DNA from: Pratylenchus scribneri
Taxonomy: Eukaryota; Nematoda; Chromadorea; Rhabditida; Pratylenchidae
DNA: 64,000 nt
Assembly: GCA_030063045.1 (NCBI GenBank)
Contig: JAQSEB010000139.1
Span: forward strand, 434,001-498,000
Reading direction: 5' to 3'
The position numbers and the translations under genes are program-made. The stretch's first letter is position 1. Each line of letters starts with the position of its first letter. The notes beneath the pieces were generated by a model. That model had not been told where the DNA came from and made no database searches. It was given only the letters and a program-made list of their open reading frames with translations. This document shows, in pieces, positions 34,601 through 44,326 of the stretch.

Positions 34601-37358
34601 TTTTGGTTAATATTTAATATTGTCGAAAAAACTAATTTATAACTTATTTACAATGTTTTTAATGGTTTTGTCAAAATTAATGGGTATTAAACGGTTTAAG
34701 CCAATTTTGGTTTAATGGTTCAAAACTAGAAGTTAGTAATGATTAAACCCAACCCAAAACATAATCAATTGATGCATTTTCGAGCCAAAAATGAATGACT
34801 AAACGGCACCTTTTTGCCAAAAGTAGGCTCCTGGGACAATTTGGCCAACATGGTCAATGTGCCCTGGGAATGGCCCACATAATGGAGTTGTTGATGCCCA
34901 GTTTTGGCCAACACGAATTCAATCATTGTGGCCACATCGAATTGGGCCATCTCATCCCAGCTGAAGTCCCAATAGTCCTTGCTGAAATTTTTGGCTGGGC
35001 GATGGCCACGTGAGTACAAATTGCCACGGCTATTGCCCAGCCAAACATCGAAGCCGGCATCGGCGAACAGAAAACCTTAAAATATAGAATAAAATATGGA
35101 AATATTTTGGACTCTTCATTGAAAAATATTATCTAAATTTTTGTACATTTCTAAGGAATTTTCAATCACAATCTTCGATTTTTTATTCTATTCATGCCAA
35201 AATGACATACCGTATTTATTCTATTAGCCCAGTCTCTAATAGTAGCCCAACCATTGAAAAATGTATGCCAAAAATAACAAATTTTTAGGTGAAATTAAGC
35301 CGAAATTAACATTTTTTTCTCGAAAGTTTCAGATAAGTCCCCACCTCGGAAGGCTCTGAAACTTATAAGCCCATGGGCTTCTAATAGAATACATATGGTA
35401 GGACATTTTTTTATGAAAATTTGGCCTCAGAGTTTATTTAGAAAGCCTTATTAAGGCAATAAATAGAGAATAACTATGGTCTTGCTGCCTAAATTTTAAT
35501 AATTATTATTTATACTTACCGGCCGATTGATGTGGCAAATTCATTAGCCAAACTGAACTGCTGCAGAACAAACTGCGAATGACAGATAAATTTTTTGGGT
35601 GGAATATTTGCATTTTATACATTTTTAGTTTCTATTCCTCAAAAAAATGAGAGCAAAGCTTAATTAATTCTTCGAGAATCCCAAGGAATTTTCCACTATA
35701 AGGCTCTACTCCAATGCCATTTTGAATAAAAATGGACATTGGGCAAGGGACGGCCATTGAGTAACATCATTAGTTTTTGGCCAATACCTCAACCACTTCT
35801 GGAAGCCAATATGCCTTTGTAAAACATAAAGTATCCTCTACAAATTAGCACTTTAAAATTTTATAACCATTAAAAGAAGTTACATGTCTTTGAATGGAAT
35901 AAACTCGAATTTTATGAGGAATTATGAGGAAAAGCCACCTATTTTACAAATTTATTTTTAATTTTCAAAAGTTTAGTGAAGCCACTTTTTAGAGGACATT
36001 TAGGGCTTTCAAAAGGCATATCGCCTTCCTGAATTGGTTTCTTCCCTATTGAATTCAGCCAAAAAATTTTCCAGATTCTCAAATTGACTTTATTCAATCT
36101 TCACTGGAATTCACGTACCAATCCACCCTAATAAGTCCCCAAAAAGCCAAACCCATGTTGGAGGAAGACGACCGGCTTCCTTTCGGCCGCACTATTCCCA
36201 ATCACTTCCGGATCTGGCTCATTTCGACCATGCGGGATTCGATGCAAAACCAGGGAATAGCCGTCCGGCGTCCATGTTCGATGCGTTTCCACCGGATAGC
36301 CCCAATGGCGAATTATTTCGGGCTGAACAAAAATTAATGAAGAGTAGGAGGAATTTTGATTATTTTGGCAAAAATGATTGAATGCTCAAAGAAAATGTCT
36401 AATAATTACAAAAAGAAAATGAAGATTAGAACGATTCCAATACTTGGGGGCGGGGATTGTTTTTTGGCCATAGCTTAATAAGGAAACAACCAATTTTGAA
36501 AGGCGATATGCCATTTGAAAGCCCTAAATATCCTCTAAAAAGTGGCTTAAATAATTTTTTGAAAATTTAAAAAATTTGTAAAATAGGCGGCTTTTCCTCT
36601 AAACATATGGTTTATTACACTCAAAGACATGTAATTATTTTTATAGCTTTGATTTATAAAATTTTAAAAAGCCACTTTGTAGAGGACACTTTAGGCTTTC
36701 CAATGATATATCGCCTTCCTGGATTGGCTAATGCCTCATTGAGCTATGGCCAAAAGAATGACCTAATAAGTGCTGAAAAGTCCAATGTCGAGTTCGAATT
36801 TATTTAGGGAAATGGGAAGGGCAATGGAGTATCCAAAGGATGGCTGAAAAACAATTACTAGAGGACACTTTGGGCTGTCGAAAGATATATCGCCTCCCTA
36901 AATAGGCTATTGTGTCGTAGAGATATGCCCAATCTCCTACCAAAGCAAAATGTCCTTTCAAAAACGATCATTTAATCCAAATTCCAATAATCAATAAAAA
37001 AAATTTTTGGTCAAATCAATCAAAAATTCCCTCGATACATTGCCTTCTCGAATTGGCTAATGCATCGTTGAGCTATGGCCAAAAGAATGGACCAGGAATC
37101 GAATTATCCTCTACTTTAGGGCAAGGTGTCATTCAATGATAATTAAATCCAAATTTATTTCCTAATTTTGTGCTAAATCTGAGGACTGACCACGGTCATT
37201 TCGGCCTCTGGATCGCCAGCATAATTGGAGGGCGGTGTCTGCTTTGAAGACAAATGTTGGGATGATGGAGGCCATTGGGCAAAAACAAATAAATTGAGAA
37301 GGAAAAGGAGGGGAATTGAGATCGAAATGATGGACTTTTCGGGCATTTTGGGAAGCAT
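31625..37358 (-). CDS. Lysosomal acid/gastric-type lipase (LIPL family), nine exons
   Basis: Exons on the minus strand: 37358-37191, 36322-36153, 35572-35520, 35075-34810, 34566-34471, 34355-34200, 34150-34001, 32668-32414, 31798-31625; phases agree, 495 aa. Residues ~9-28 are a signal peptide. The family opening DPEAEMTV joins [20 protein letters not shown]. The oxyanion region is FLQHG followed by [18 protein letters not shown]. The nucleophile elbow is GHSQG with Ser200. Asp378 in YSDSDWLA and His410 in FNHNDFLWG complete the triad. This family hydrolyses triacylglycerols and sterol esters in lysosomes or secretions. The ~85 residues after the usual end are His-rich, then strongly basic (QKRKRRRRK at the terminus), which is atypical. 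Intron 6 needs a GC donor (AAG|GCATTT). Introns hold a minisatellite and several MITEs. Confidence 0.9.
32085..32385 (+). repeat. MITE-A copy 9
   Basis: Lies in lipase intron 8, antisense to the gene. It has the centre motif ATTCGGGTTTAT and a right arm ending ATGCCTCGTTGAGATATGGC. Confidence 0.85.
33056..33905 (+). repeat. GGCGGAATTA minisatellite, array 6 (types C, A, then B)
   Basis: Lies in lipase intron 7, antisense to the gene. It begins with one type C-like junction (AAATCAGAACAGGCGG), continues with about eight type A units, and switches near 33315 to about 20 type B units. The right flank AATTACAAATCAGACTTAAT resembles that of array 3. Confidence 0.95.
34640..34790 (-). repeat. MITE-B copy 5 (shortened)
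   Basis: Lies in lipase intron 4. It keeps GGGTATTAAACGGTTTAAGC and ACCCAACCCAAAACATAATC on the plus strand but lacks the BglII-like AGATCT segment and the outer end. Confidence 0.7.
35208..35400. mobile_element. Small TA-flanked MITE (mariner-like), 189 bp
   Basis: Inverted ends CCGTATTTATTCTATTAG at 35210 and CTAATAGAATACATATGG ending at 35398 pair with two mismatches. Each is flanked by the dinucleotide TA, the target duplication of Tc1/mariner elements. It lies in lipase intron 3 and has no coding capacity. Confidence 0.75.
35775..36065 (-). repeat. MITE-A copy 10
   Basis: Lies in lipase intron 2. The left arm is diverged (CAATACCTCAACCACTTCTG); the centre and right arm are intact. Confidence 0.8.
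36462..36765 (+). repeat. MITE-A copy 11
   Basis: Lies in lipase intron 1. Complete copy opening TAGCTTAATAAGGAAACAAC. Two further arm fragments lie downstream in the same intron, at about 36855-36930 and 37035-37095. Confidence 0.85.
37035..37095 (+). repeat. MITE-A arm fragment
   Basis: A solitary right arm (CATTGCCTTCTCGAATTGGC through GAGCTATGGCCAAAAGAATG) in lipase intron 1, without its partner arm. Confidence 0.65.
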
Positions 37359-38294
37359 TGGAATTTTGATCAGATTTTGGGCATTTTTGTTGCGGGGATT
37401 ACACAGATAAATGAAAAGGGGAAAGGATTTGGATGGACACCTTTTTTGGGTAGATGGGAAACCGGTGAAGGGAAGAAGGGAAGTAGGGGTGATAATGGAT
37501 TGAAAGGTGGGGTGCGCAAATCGAATTTGGCGACCGAAAAGATGGACGAAAAGATGGACTGGAGACTGGACAGTTTGGATTGGATTTGATGGATTTTATT
37601 AGAGCAAGCACTCTATGGGGATGTGGAAAAATGGGATGGAAATGTGTGCGAAGATGACCGAATTATAAGTGGGAAAAAATTTGGATGTACGAGATTGTTT
37701 TGTACCTTTTAACCGATATAGGCCACATCCACCTCAATGAGTTCGGCATTTTTGGGCCATTTTCTTGGCTCTTTGCCTATTTTGGCAGTTTTTGCCATTT
37801 CATTTAGACTTAATTTCATAATTATTTCATTTCTTTGTTGAAATTTTATGTGAAAACAATAACGGATTCGTGCTCCGGTTCATCGAAACATGTCGAATGA
37901 TGTATTAATCTGAGCTAAAATTCCAAAATTCAAACTTTTCCAAACCGGTTTCGGTCCGGACGATTTTCAATTCGCCGGCCTCTAATTCACATTCACATCC
38001 GCAGCAGTGAGTATTCATTCTCGTAATCTTATCAATCATCAATCATCATCGATTATAAAAAAATAATCAATAAATAATCATTTATTAAAATCAATAAATT
38101 CAAACAAAATTACGACAAATACAAACTTCAATGTTTTTATATTAAAAGCTAAAATATTCAAGTCCAAACTTAATTAATTTAATATTCCCCAAAGAAAAGT
38201 TTGCCAAAATTTTATCTAATTTCAATCACATAGTTTATTTAATCAGCGTTTTTTTTAATTAAGCTTCTTCTACATAAAACATATTATATTCAAT
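37359..38294. other. Bidirectional promoter region between lipase and BTB genes
   Basis: About 940 bases between divergent start codons. No gene, and no repeat family seen elsewhere in the window. AT-rich with CAATCATCAATCATCATCG runs near 38035. Open frames at 37225-37611 lack support. Confidence 0.5.
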
Positions 38295-39111
38295 ATGGCT
38301 AGTTTTCTGGAAAAAATGGGCACAATGTTTGGGCATGGTTTATTCACGGATTGTATCATCATCGCCGCGGACGGCATTGAATTCAAGGTGACTAGAAAAT
38401 TAGCATACACTTAATTCTATTGCATTTAAGGCACACAAGGGCGTTTTGGCCTGCCAATCACCAGTCTTTCGGGCAATGTTCGAACATGAAATGGTCGAGG
38501 CGAAGGAAGGAATTGCCCGAATTAAGGACATCAAATCTGCTGTGCTTGAGCAAATGCTCATATTCATGTGAGTCGAATTAACACCAATTTAAAACAAAAA
38601 ATATTTTTCAGGTATACCAGCAAAGCACCAAAATTGGAAGAAATGCCAAAGGAATTGTTGAAGGCCGCCGACGAATATCAACTGGAAGAATTGAAGGTAT
38701 AAATCGAATTTATTTCGTATTTATATTTTCATTTATTCAGGTCCTCTGTGAACAACATTTAGTCAATTCTATGGAGAGTGAGACTGTTTGTGAATTTCTG
38801 ATCTGGGCCGATCGCCACTGTTATGCCACACTCAAGGACAAGGCAATCAATTACATCACAAAACACGCAGAAGAGGTAAACATCCAAAAAATATTCTTAA
38901 AACTTTGATCATTTCAAAGGTGATGAAATCCAATGGATACAAAATACTGATCGAGGAAAAGCATGTGGAATTGTTGGATCAAATTCTGAAGGCAATTGTC
39001 GGCACAAAGAATGAACCGAAGAATAATGGCCAAACCCATACCCATCGCCATTCTCATACCCATGTCCATCGCCATCACCATGATAGAAAGAAATGTGAAT
39101 CAATTGATTAA
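38295..39111 (+). CDS. SPOP-like BTB/BACK protein without MATH domain, five exons
   Basis: Exons: 38295-38387, 38431-38567, 38612-38696, 38741-38875, 38920-39111; phases agree, 213 aa. A BTB fold spans residues ~5-110 with the family signature FTDCIIIA, then FKAHKGVLACQSPVFRAMFE, then a YTSKAPKL block and AADEYQLEELKVLCE. Residues ~115-175 match the start of a BACK/3-box (FLIWADRHCYATLKDKAINY). In SPOP proteins this part dimerises and binds cullin-3 for ubiquitin ligation, and an N-terminal MATH domain selects substrates. Here the ATG sits directly before the BTB, so no MATH domain is encoded. The C-terminus is a histidine-rich tail (HTHRHSHTHVHRHHH), which could bind metal. Cullin-3 adaptor or a dominant-negative partner are both possible. 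Confidence 0.85.
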
Positions 39112-39625
39112 TAACGACTTCCAATTCCGAAGAGAATGCATTAAATAACACTGGAATATGTTCTCTTATTTGATTTATCAATTGCATAAAATTATTTTCC
39201 TCTATTTTTGTATTGTGTATTCAAGCGTTTCTGTTAAACCGCCAACTTTGATAAAAATTATTCCTGAAATATCCTCAAATACTTTTTGTGGGGTAGTCGT
39301 TTTGACACCGTACATAAATTTATGCAGTGTAGGTGAAAGAAAGTAAAGGAAAAGAATGAATAACTAACTAAAGAGCAGTGTTGAATGAAATGAAAAGGAT
39401 GCTAAGAAAGAAAAGTGTTCGTTCTTCCTTCTTCTCATAATTTTCGTTCTCATGTATTGATCAATCGACGAGAATTCGTCAATATGACACTGACTGGCTG
39501 GCAGCCAGCAGCAATTCGGTTTGCTCGCAAATTTTACGTCGTCAAGTGAAAAGTTGGGATGAGAGCACGAGAGGATGGTCACAAGTTTGTGCTTACCATT
39601 ACCAGTTTCCACTACTTTTTTTCCT
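39112..39625. other. Region between the BTB gene and the hAT element
   Basis: A 90-codon minus frame at 39364-39636 ends in the flank of the transposon and has no recognisable motif. Nothing else is supported. Confidence 0.45.
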
Positions 39626-39633
39626 ACTTCAAT

Positions 39634-39822
39634 CATGGTGGGGAAAATCGGTAAATTTACCGATTTCGGTAAAATGAATTTTTTGACTTGGCGGAACTTT
39701 AAATTTACCGATTTTTTATAGGACCTATAAAAACCGGGTAAAATTGGCGAAATATGACAATTTGCATTTTTTTATTGCGCCAAAATTTAAAAAAGGCTTA
39801 AAGAGGAATTGGTGCATTGAAA
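39634..39822. repeat. Left terminal inverted repeat of the hAT element
   Basis: It pairs with 40999-41186 over its whole length with a few mismatches. Internal sub-palindromes include GGTAAATTTACC and TATAGGACCTATA. Confidence 0.9.
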
Positions 39823-39996
39823 TGAGAATATGCTTTTTTAACGTTTTTTTTCATGTCTAATATGTTCAAATTGATTTCAATTAAATTATTTATATTTAAA
39901 AAAATTTATTAATTAAAACGGAAAAGGAATAATAAAAAAAATGAGTGAAAAATAATCAAAAATGAGTGAAAAAATAATCAAAAATTGGTGAATAAA

Positions 39997-40874
39997 TCAT
40001 AATTTGTTTAAATATTGCGATCTGATGAATATTAGTGCGGCAGTTCGGTTTGGTTGGAGCCTATTTCTTGTGAAATCTCCCATGATGCACTTCAGTTCTT
40101 TGAATGCCCTTTCACTGGGAGCGGATGAAGCCGGCGCCGACAAGAATTTGCGAGCAAGTCGGGCCAAAAGTGGGAAACGCTGATTAAATTGAAATTTAAT
40201 AATAATAAACAATTTTAAAAAATTACATTTTCATTTTGTTGCCAAAATTCCAACGGGTTTTGCCTTGTCATTTCGATTGGTGTTCTTTCGTAATCTGTCA
40301 TTTCAACTGCGCCGGTTCTGTGTTGCAAGCGGACTTCGAATGGCTCTTGGTTGGCAACGTCCATTTGTGGCGGCGGCGCATTTTCTCCAAAACCGGCCAA
40401 TTCTCTACTGATTAGATGAGGCACCTTTAAAAAAAGAGAAATTTAACAATAAAAAATAAATATGTTTATTGTTTATAAAAATGGAATTCAACTTTTAATT
40501 CAAACCTCAAATTTTTAGTGCAATCTTTAGAATAGATTGCTCGACAAGTTTTGCAAATAACTTGTTTTGTTTCTTCTCCATTGCACAAAAGACAGTCGAA
40601 ATGATTGCCAAATAGTTTTGATGGCCATGGCATTGTTGTGTGAATTTCCGGACTAAATCGGATCTGTTACATACAAATTTTAAAAGAAAATAAATTTTAA
40701 ATTAACTTTGGTGGATCGGCACCTTTTCCTTCCTTGTTCATTTTGTTCGTTCTCACCTTCATTTGCATTTTCGTTTCGATTTTCTTGTTCAATTGCACCG
40801 CCATCATTTGCATTTTTGATTCCAAATTGATGATCGCGCAGAACATTAACATTTTCAATATTATTTAATGGCAT
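39997..40874 (-). CDS. hAT-element protein: zinc-finger plus dimerisation domain, four exons
   Basis: Exons on the minus strand: 40874-40707, 40663-40506, 40407-40227, 40179-39997; phases agree, 229 aa. Exon 1 is low complexity (N, E, Q). Exon 2 encodes a C2C2 cluster (CLLC, then CKTC and AIYSKDCTKNL) that resembles a BED-type DNA-binding finger. Exon 4 is a clear hAT C-terminal dimerisation domain: FPLLARLARKFLSAPASSAP, then SERAFKELK and NRLQPNRTAALIFI. The roughly 400 residues of RNase H-like catalytic core normally between these two parts are missing. The product could bind element ends and dimerise without cutting, so it may act as a repressor, or be a neutral remnant. The intact frame and splice sites argue against long neutral decay. 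Confidence 0.75.
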
Positions 40875-40998
40875 GACGCGTTTAATACTTTCTAAAATAT
40901 TGAAAATGAATAATTAATTATTTGAAATATGAATTCGAGAAGTAAAATTAAATATCGCAACATAAAGTGGTTGAATATGCTGAAAGCTGTTCATTTAA

Positions 40999-41186
40999 TT
41001 CAATGCACCAATTCCTCTTTAAGCCTTTTTTAAATTTTGGCGCAATAAAAAAATGCAAATTGTCATATTTCGCCAATTTTACCCGGTTTTTATAGGTCCT
41101 ATAAAAAATCGGTAAAAAAAATTAACACATCGCCAGAACTCCCCATTTTACCGAAATCGGTAAATTTACCGATTTTCCCCACCATG
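40999..41186. repeat. Right terminal inverted repeat of the hAT element
   Basis: Mirror copy of 39634-39822, ending CCGATTTTCCCCACCATG directly before the target duplication. Confidence 0.9.
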
Positions 41187-41309
41187 ACTTCAATCCACAA
41201 AATTTCCCATAATTAAATATATGATCCAGATAAAAAATTTGTTTTCTGAAAAACATAATCATCATCATCACATCATCAATCAATTTTTATTTGGGAAATT
41301 TTTTTTTGT

Positions 41310-42005
41310 CAAGAAATTATAACTTTAATTTTTGATCTTAGAACTCATAAACTTTTAGGCAATCCTAAAGAATCCGTATCCCAAAATAAATTTTTTTTTA
41401 TTTTTTCAAAAATTGGTTTCTAGGGGTTTTCGGGGGCCTAGAACATGATTATGTCATCAATGTTGTCATATCTTTCCATCTTGATAAGAAAATGCCAACT
41501 TTTACCAGGAAAATACAAAGGGGGGAACCAAGGACATTTTCGGTAAAAATTTTCTATGAGCAATATATAGTTCATTCAACGCAACTCGACGAGTAGAATC
41601 GAATGGTACCATTTTTATAGCGTAATATTCAGTTATCGACAAGTTATGGCCAAAAGAAATATTTGTCATGGTAAGATATTTTGACGTCTAACTTGTCTAT
41701 ATTACAATATTATTCAATAATAATAGTACCATTCGATTCCTCTCATCGAGCTGCGTCGATTTAGCTATCATATAGTCATATAAAAATTTTCACCAAAAAT
41801 GCCCTTGGTCCCCCCTTTTGTATTTTCCTGGTAAAAGTTGGCATTTTCTTACCAAGATGGCAAGATATGGCAAAATGGATGTCAGATTCGTGTTCTATGC
41901 CCCTGAAACCACAAGAAACTCATTTTTAAAAAAGTTAAAAAATAATTTTTTTTTGGGATACGGATTCTTTAGGATTGCCAACTTTTATAACATTCGATAG
42001 AAGAT
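41310..42005. repeat. Large imperfect palindrome, ~270-bp arms
   Basis: The left arm (about 41345-41610) is mirrored by 41715-41995. Paired landmarks are GGCAATCCTAAAGAATCCGT with ACGGATTCTTTAGGATTGCC, AATGCCAACTTTTACCAGGA with TCCTGGTAAAAGTTGGCATT, and CGAATGGTACCATT with AGTACCATTCG. It looks like a foldback or MITE family. A related segment lies near 50850-50930. No target duplication was found. Confidence 0.8.
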
Positions 42006-42225
42006 AGAACTCGTCAAGATGCATTAATTGAGGTATAATTTGTCAAAGTTCGGTCAAAATTGTGAAGGTATTAAACCGTCTTCTAAACCGCATTTGGTTT
42101 TTGGTCCATAGCTCTTTTGGTTTTGATCTAAACCTCGACAATTTATAGGCCAATCGATGCGTCTCGACTAGCTCTGTTGAATGGTACAAGGTTTATTGGG
42201 TTAAGGTTTAATAAAAATCAGTAAA
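42005..42225 (+). repeat. MITE-B copy 6 (diverged)
   Basis: Upstream of the RRM gene. It has GGTATTAAACCGTC, a CGATGCGTCTCGACTAGCTC block and AAGGTTTATTGGG, and is less similar than the other copies. Confidence 0.55.
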
Positions 42226-42416
42226 AAAAGTTATGAAGTCTTCGGCAAAAAACTCGCATTCTTTTCCTCCTTTAACCCTAAAATTTTGCCATGATTAAAT
42301 GATCCAAATTCCAATAAAATTTGTTTATTAAAATCCATAAAACATGATCAATCAAATCAATAATTTTTTGTAATTTCACAGATAGAAAAGACTGGGTATT
42401 TTAAAATTAAAATAAA

Positions 42417-43487
42417 ATGCATAGAGCAAATCGTCTTTTGGGCAAAACCATGTTTGGCGGTGGTTCTTCTTCCTACCTAAACAGCACAGTCGGCGCGGTT
42501 GTTCAACAATGGGACAAGAATAAGGCCACAATCTTTCTCAAACGCATCAAATGGGTTACTGGCCAAGCCGAACTTCAGGCACATTTCAGTAAATTCGGGG
42601 AAATCAAGGACATTGCCATGTTTTTTGTTAGTTTTTTATTATTTTATTTAATAAATATGTTTTTGTTTAGGATCCATCCACTGGCCTCCATCGTGGACAT
42701 GCCTCAATCACTTTTTACTCGGTCAAAAGCGCAGAAGAAGCCATCGAGGGTGGACCCCATCACATCGACGGAGCCATGGTTTATATTTTTTTGTATAAAA
42801 GAAAATATAAAAAATAAAAATTAATTTGACTGGGAAGTGGAAGGTTGTGACGGTTCAATGGTTTATCCTAAACCCATAAATCTCTATATTTAATCAAAAT
42901 CACTAGATCTAGTCAATAAGAACCATCATTCGTTTAGGTTTTGGCTTTAGGTTTTACCAATTTTAAATTAGTTTTGAACCATTACCATTGGAAATTATAT
43001 ACCATTCTATGCGTCTTGACTAGCTCTATCCAATTTGGGTATATTCTATATTGGCTATTGGGTTTGTGAATATGGAGGACAAACCCATTAAACCACTATA
43101 ATTATTTTGGTGATTGTATACTCATTTTTCAACCATTTCAGTGGATTTTTCAACAAATTAAACCCTTTTATTGTTAAATAAAAAAAATAATAAATTATGA
43201 ACAAAAAGTCAATTTACCTCATCAATTCAACAATATTTTCTATTTCTATTCAGATAACCGCCCATCTTGACATGCCAAAACAATTGGACAATATGGCGCA
43301 CAACAAATTTTTGTGGACTAAACAACGACCAACCCAATACGAACAGGATGAATCGGATTATCGACCACAACAGCAGCAGCAGCGACAGAACACGCCGAAT
43401 CGTCCAACCGCAACCGCTAAAGGAGGGCAGCGACGCTGGTCATCATTGGGCAAAACCACCGTGAATTCGGCGGATGGAATGGAATAG
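42417..43487 (+). CDS. SLIRP-like single-RRM RNA-binding protein, three exons
   Basis: Exons: 42417-42626, 42671-42778, 43254-43487; phases agree, 183 aa. One RRM lies at residues ~36-110, with the RNP2-like strand TIFLKRIKWVT and the RNP1-like strand HRGHASITF. LQAHFSKFGEIKD lies between them and AEEAIEGGPHHIDG after. This WVT-x-LxxHFSKFG pattern is typical of SLIRP, a mitochondrial mRNA-stability factor. The N-terminal ~30 residues are basic and could be a targeting peptide. The C-terminal ~60 residues are Q-rich and disordered, longer than in the ~110-residue vertebrate protein. The exon 1 donor (TTT|GTTAGT) is non-ideal. ATTTCACAG at about 42373-42381 may be the trans-splice acceptor. Mitochondrial role is inferred from the family. 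Confidence 0.75.
42855..43100 (+). repeat. MITE-B copy 7
   Basis: Lies in RRM gene intron 2. It contains CACTAGATCTAGTCAATAAG, GTTTTGGCTTTAGGTTTTAC and CTATGCGTCTTGACTAGCTC. Confidence 0.7.
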
Positions 43488-43869
43488 ATGGGAAGAGGAC
43501 GAAGAAAAAGAGGATAATCGGATGTACAATGGACATTTTATTTTTTATTAGTGTACGGCACAAATTATTTGTGTGCTCAATTTGATGACTTTTTCCTCTG
43601 TTAAACCACCTTAAATTTTGACCCATCCACCCATTCAAAAACTATTCATCCCCTCCATTTTCTGCTGGTTTTGTCCTATTAAATTCCCCCCGAATTTATT
43701 TTGATTGGTTTTTGTTTTATTAAAATTTTGAAGAAGAGACATTTTATTGCGCCAATTTATTTTTTTTATAGTTGGATAAATCAATGTTAAAAATTAACAA
43801 ACAAACGAAAAAACAAATATTGAAAATATGAACAATAAAATATGGGAAAATGAGGTGTACTTTTATCGG

Positions 43870-44165
43870 TTATCTACCCGCAGATTTGAAAATTTTTGCT
43901 TGGAATTTTATTTTGCGGATTTTTTTTGGAATTTTGTTTTTCTGAAATTTTTGTGGAATTTCAGTTTTCCGATTTTTTTGTTTTTCTGAAATTTTTTATG
44001 GAATTTTTATTTTCCGAAATTTTTTGGGATTTTGATTTTTCGAAATTTTTTAAAATTTTATTCTGAAATATTGATTTTCCGAAATTTTTTGTGGAAATTA
44101 GATTTTACGAATTTTTGAAATTTTAATTTTCTGAAATTTTTTTTGGAATTTTAATTTCAATATTT
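43870..44165. repeat. Degenerate GAAATTTTTTGGAATTTT repeats
   Basis: About nine imperfect units of 30-40 bp alternate TTTTCTGAAATTTTTT or TTTTCCGAAATTTTTT with GGAATTTT. They lie in the convergent intergenic region between the RRM and CIA30 genes, which otherwise holds no gene (43488-44326). Confidence 0.7.
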
Positions 44166-44326
44166 GACTGTAAAAAGGATGAGAAAATTCTATTTTATTA
44201 AAAATTTTATTAATAAACATTTGGAAAAATATATCGAATTAATTTGGGGGTGAAAAAATTTGCAGGTAAAAAATCAATAATTAACAAAAAAAAATGAGGA
44301 AAATGGGAAATTGATCACAAAATTGA

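Larger units (their letters stand above)
39626..41194 (-). mobile_element. Compact hAT-type DNA transposon with 8-bp target duplication
   Basis: The element spans 39634-41186 (1553 bp) and begins CATGGTGGGGAAAATCGG. It is flanked on both sides by the perfect 8-bp duplication ACTTCAAT (39626-39633 and 41187-41194), the length typical of hAT elements. Terminal inverted repeats are about 189 bp (39634-39822 and 40999-41186), much longer than the usual 10-30 bp. The interior holds one spliced minus-strand gene that ends in a hAT dimerisation domain but lacks the catalytic core. It is therefore a deletion derivative or a non-autonomous element that still encodes a protein. Confidence 0.9.

Noticed and set aside
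36128..36152. A possible 25-base mini-intron after lipase FLQHG
   Set aside because: The normal 35572 acceptor gives the family sequence [11 protein letters not shown] directly, so the segment is just the start of intron 2.
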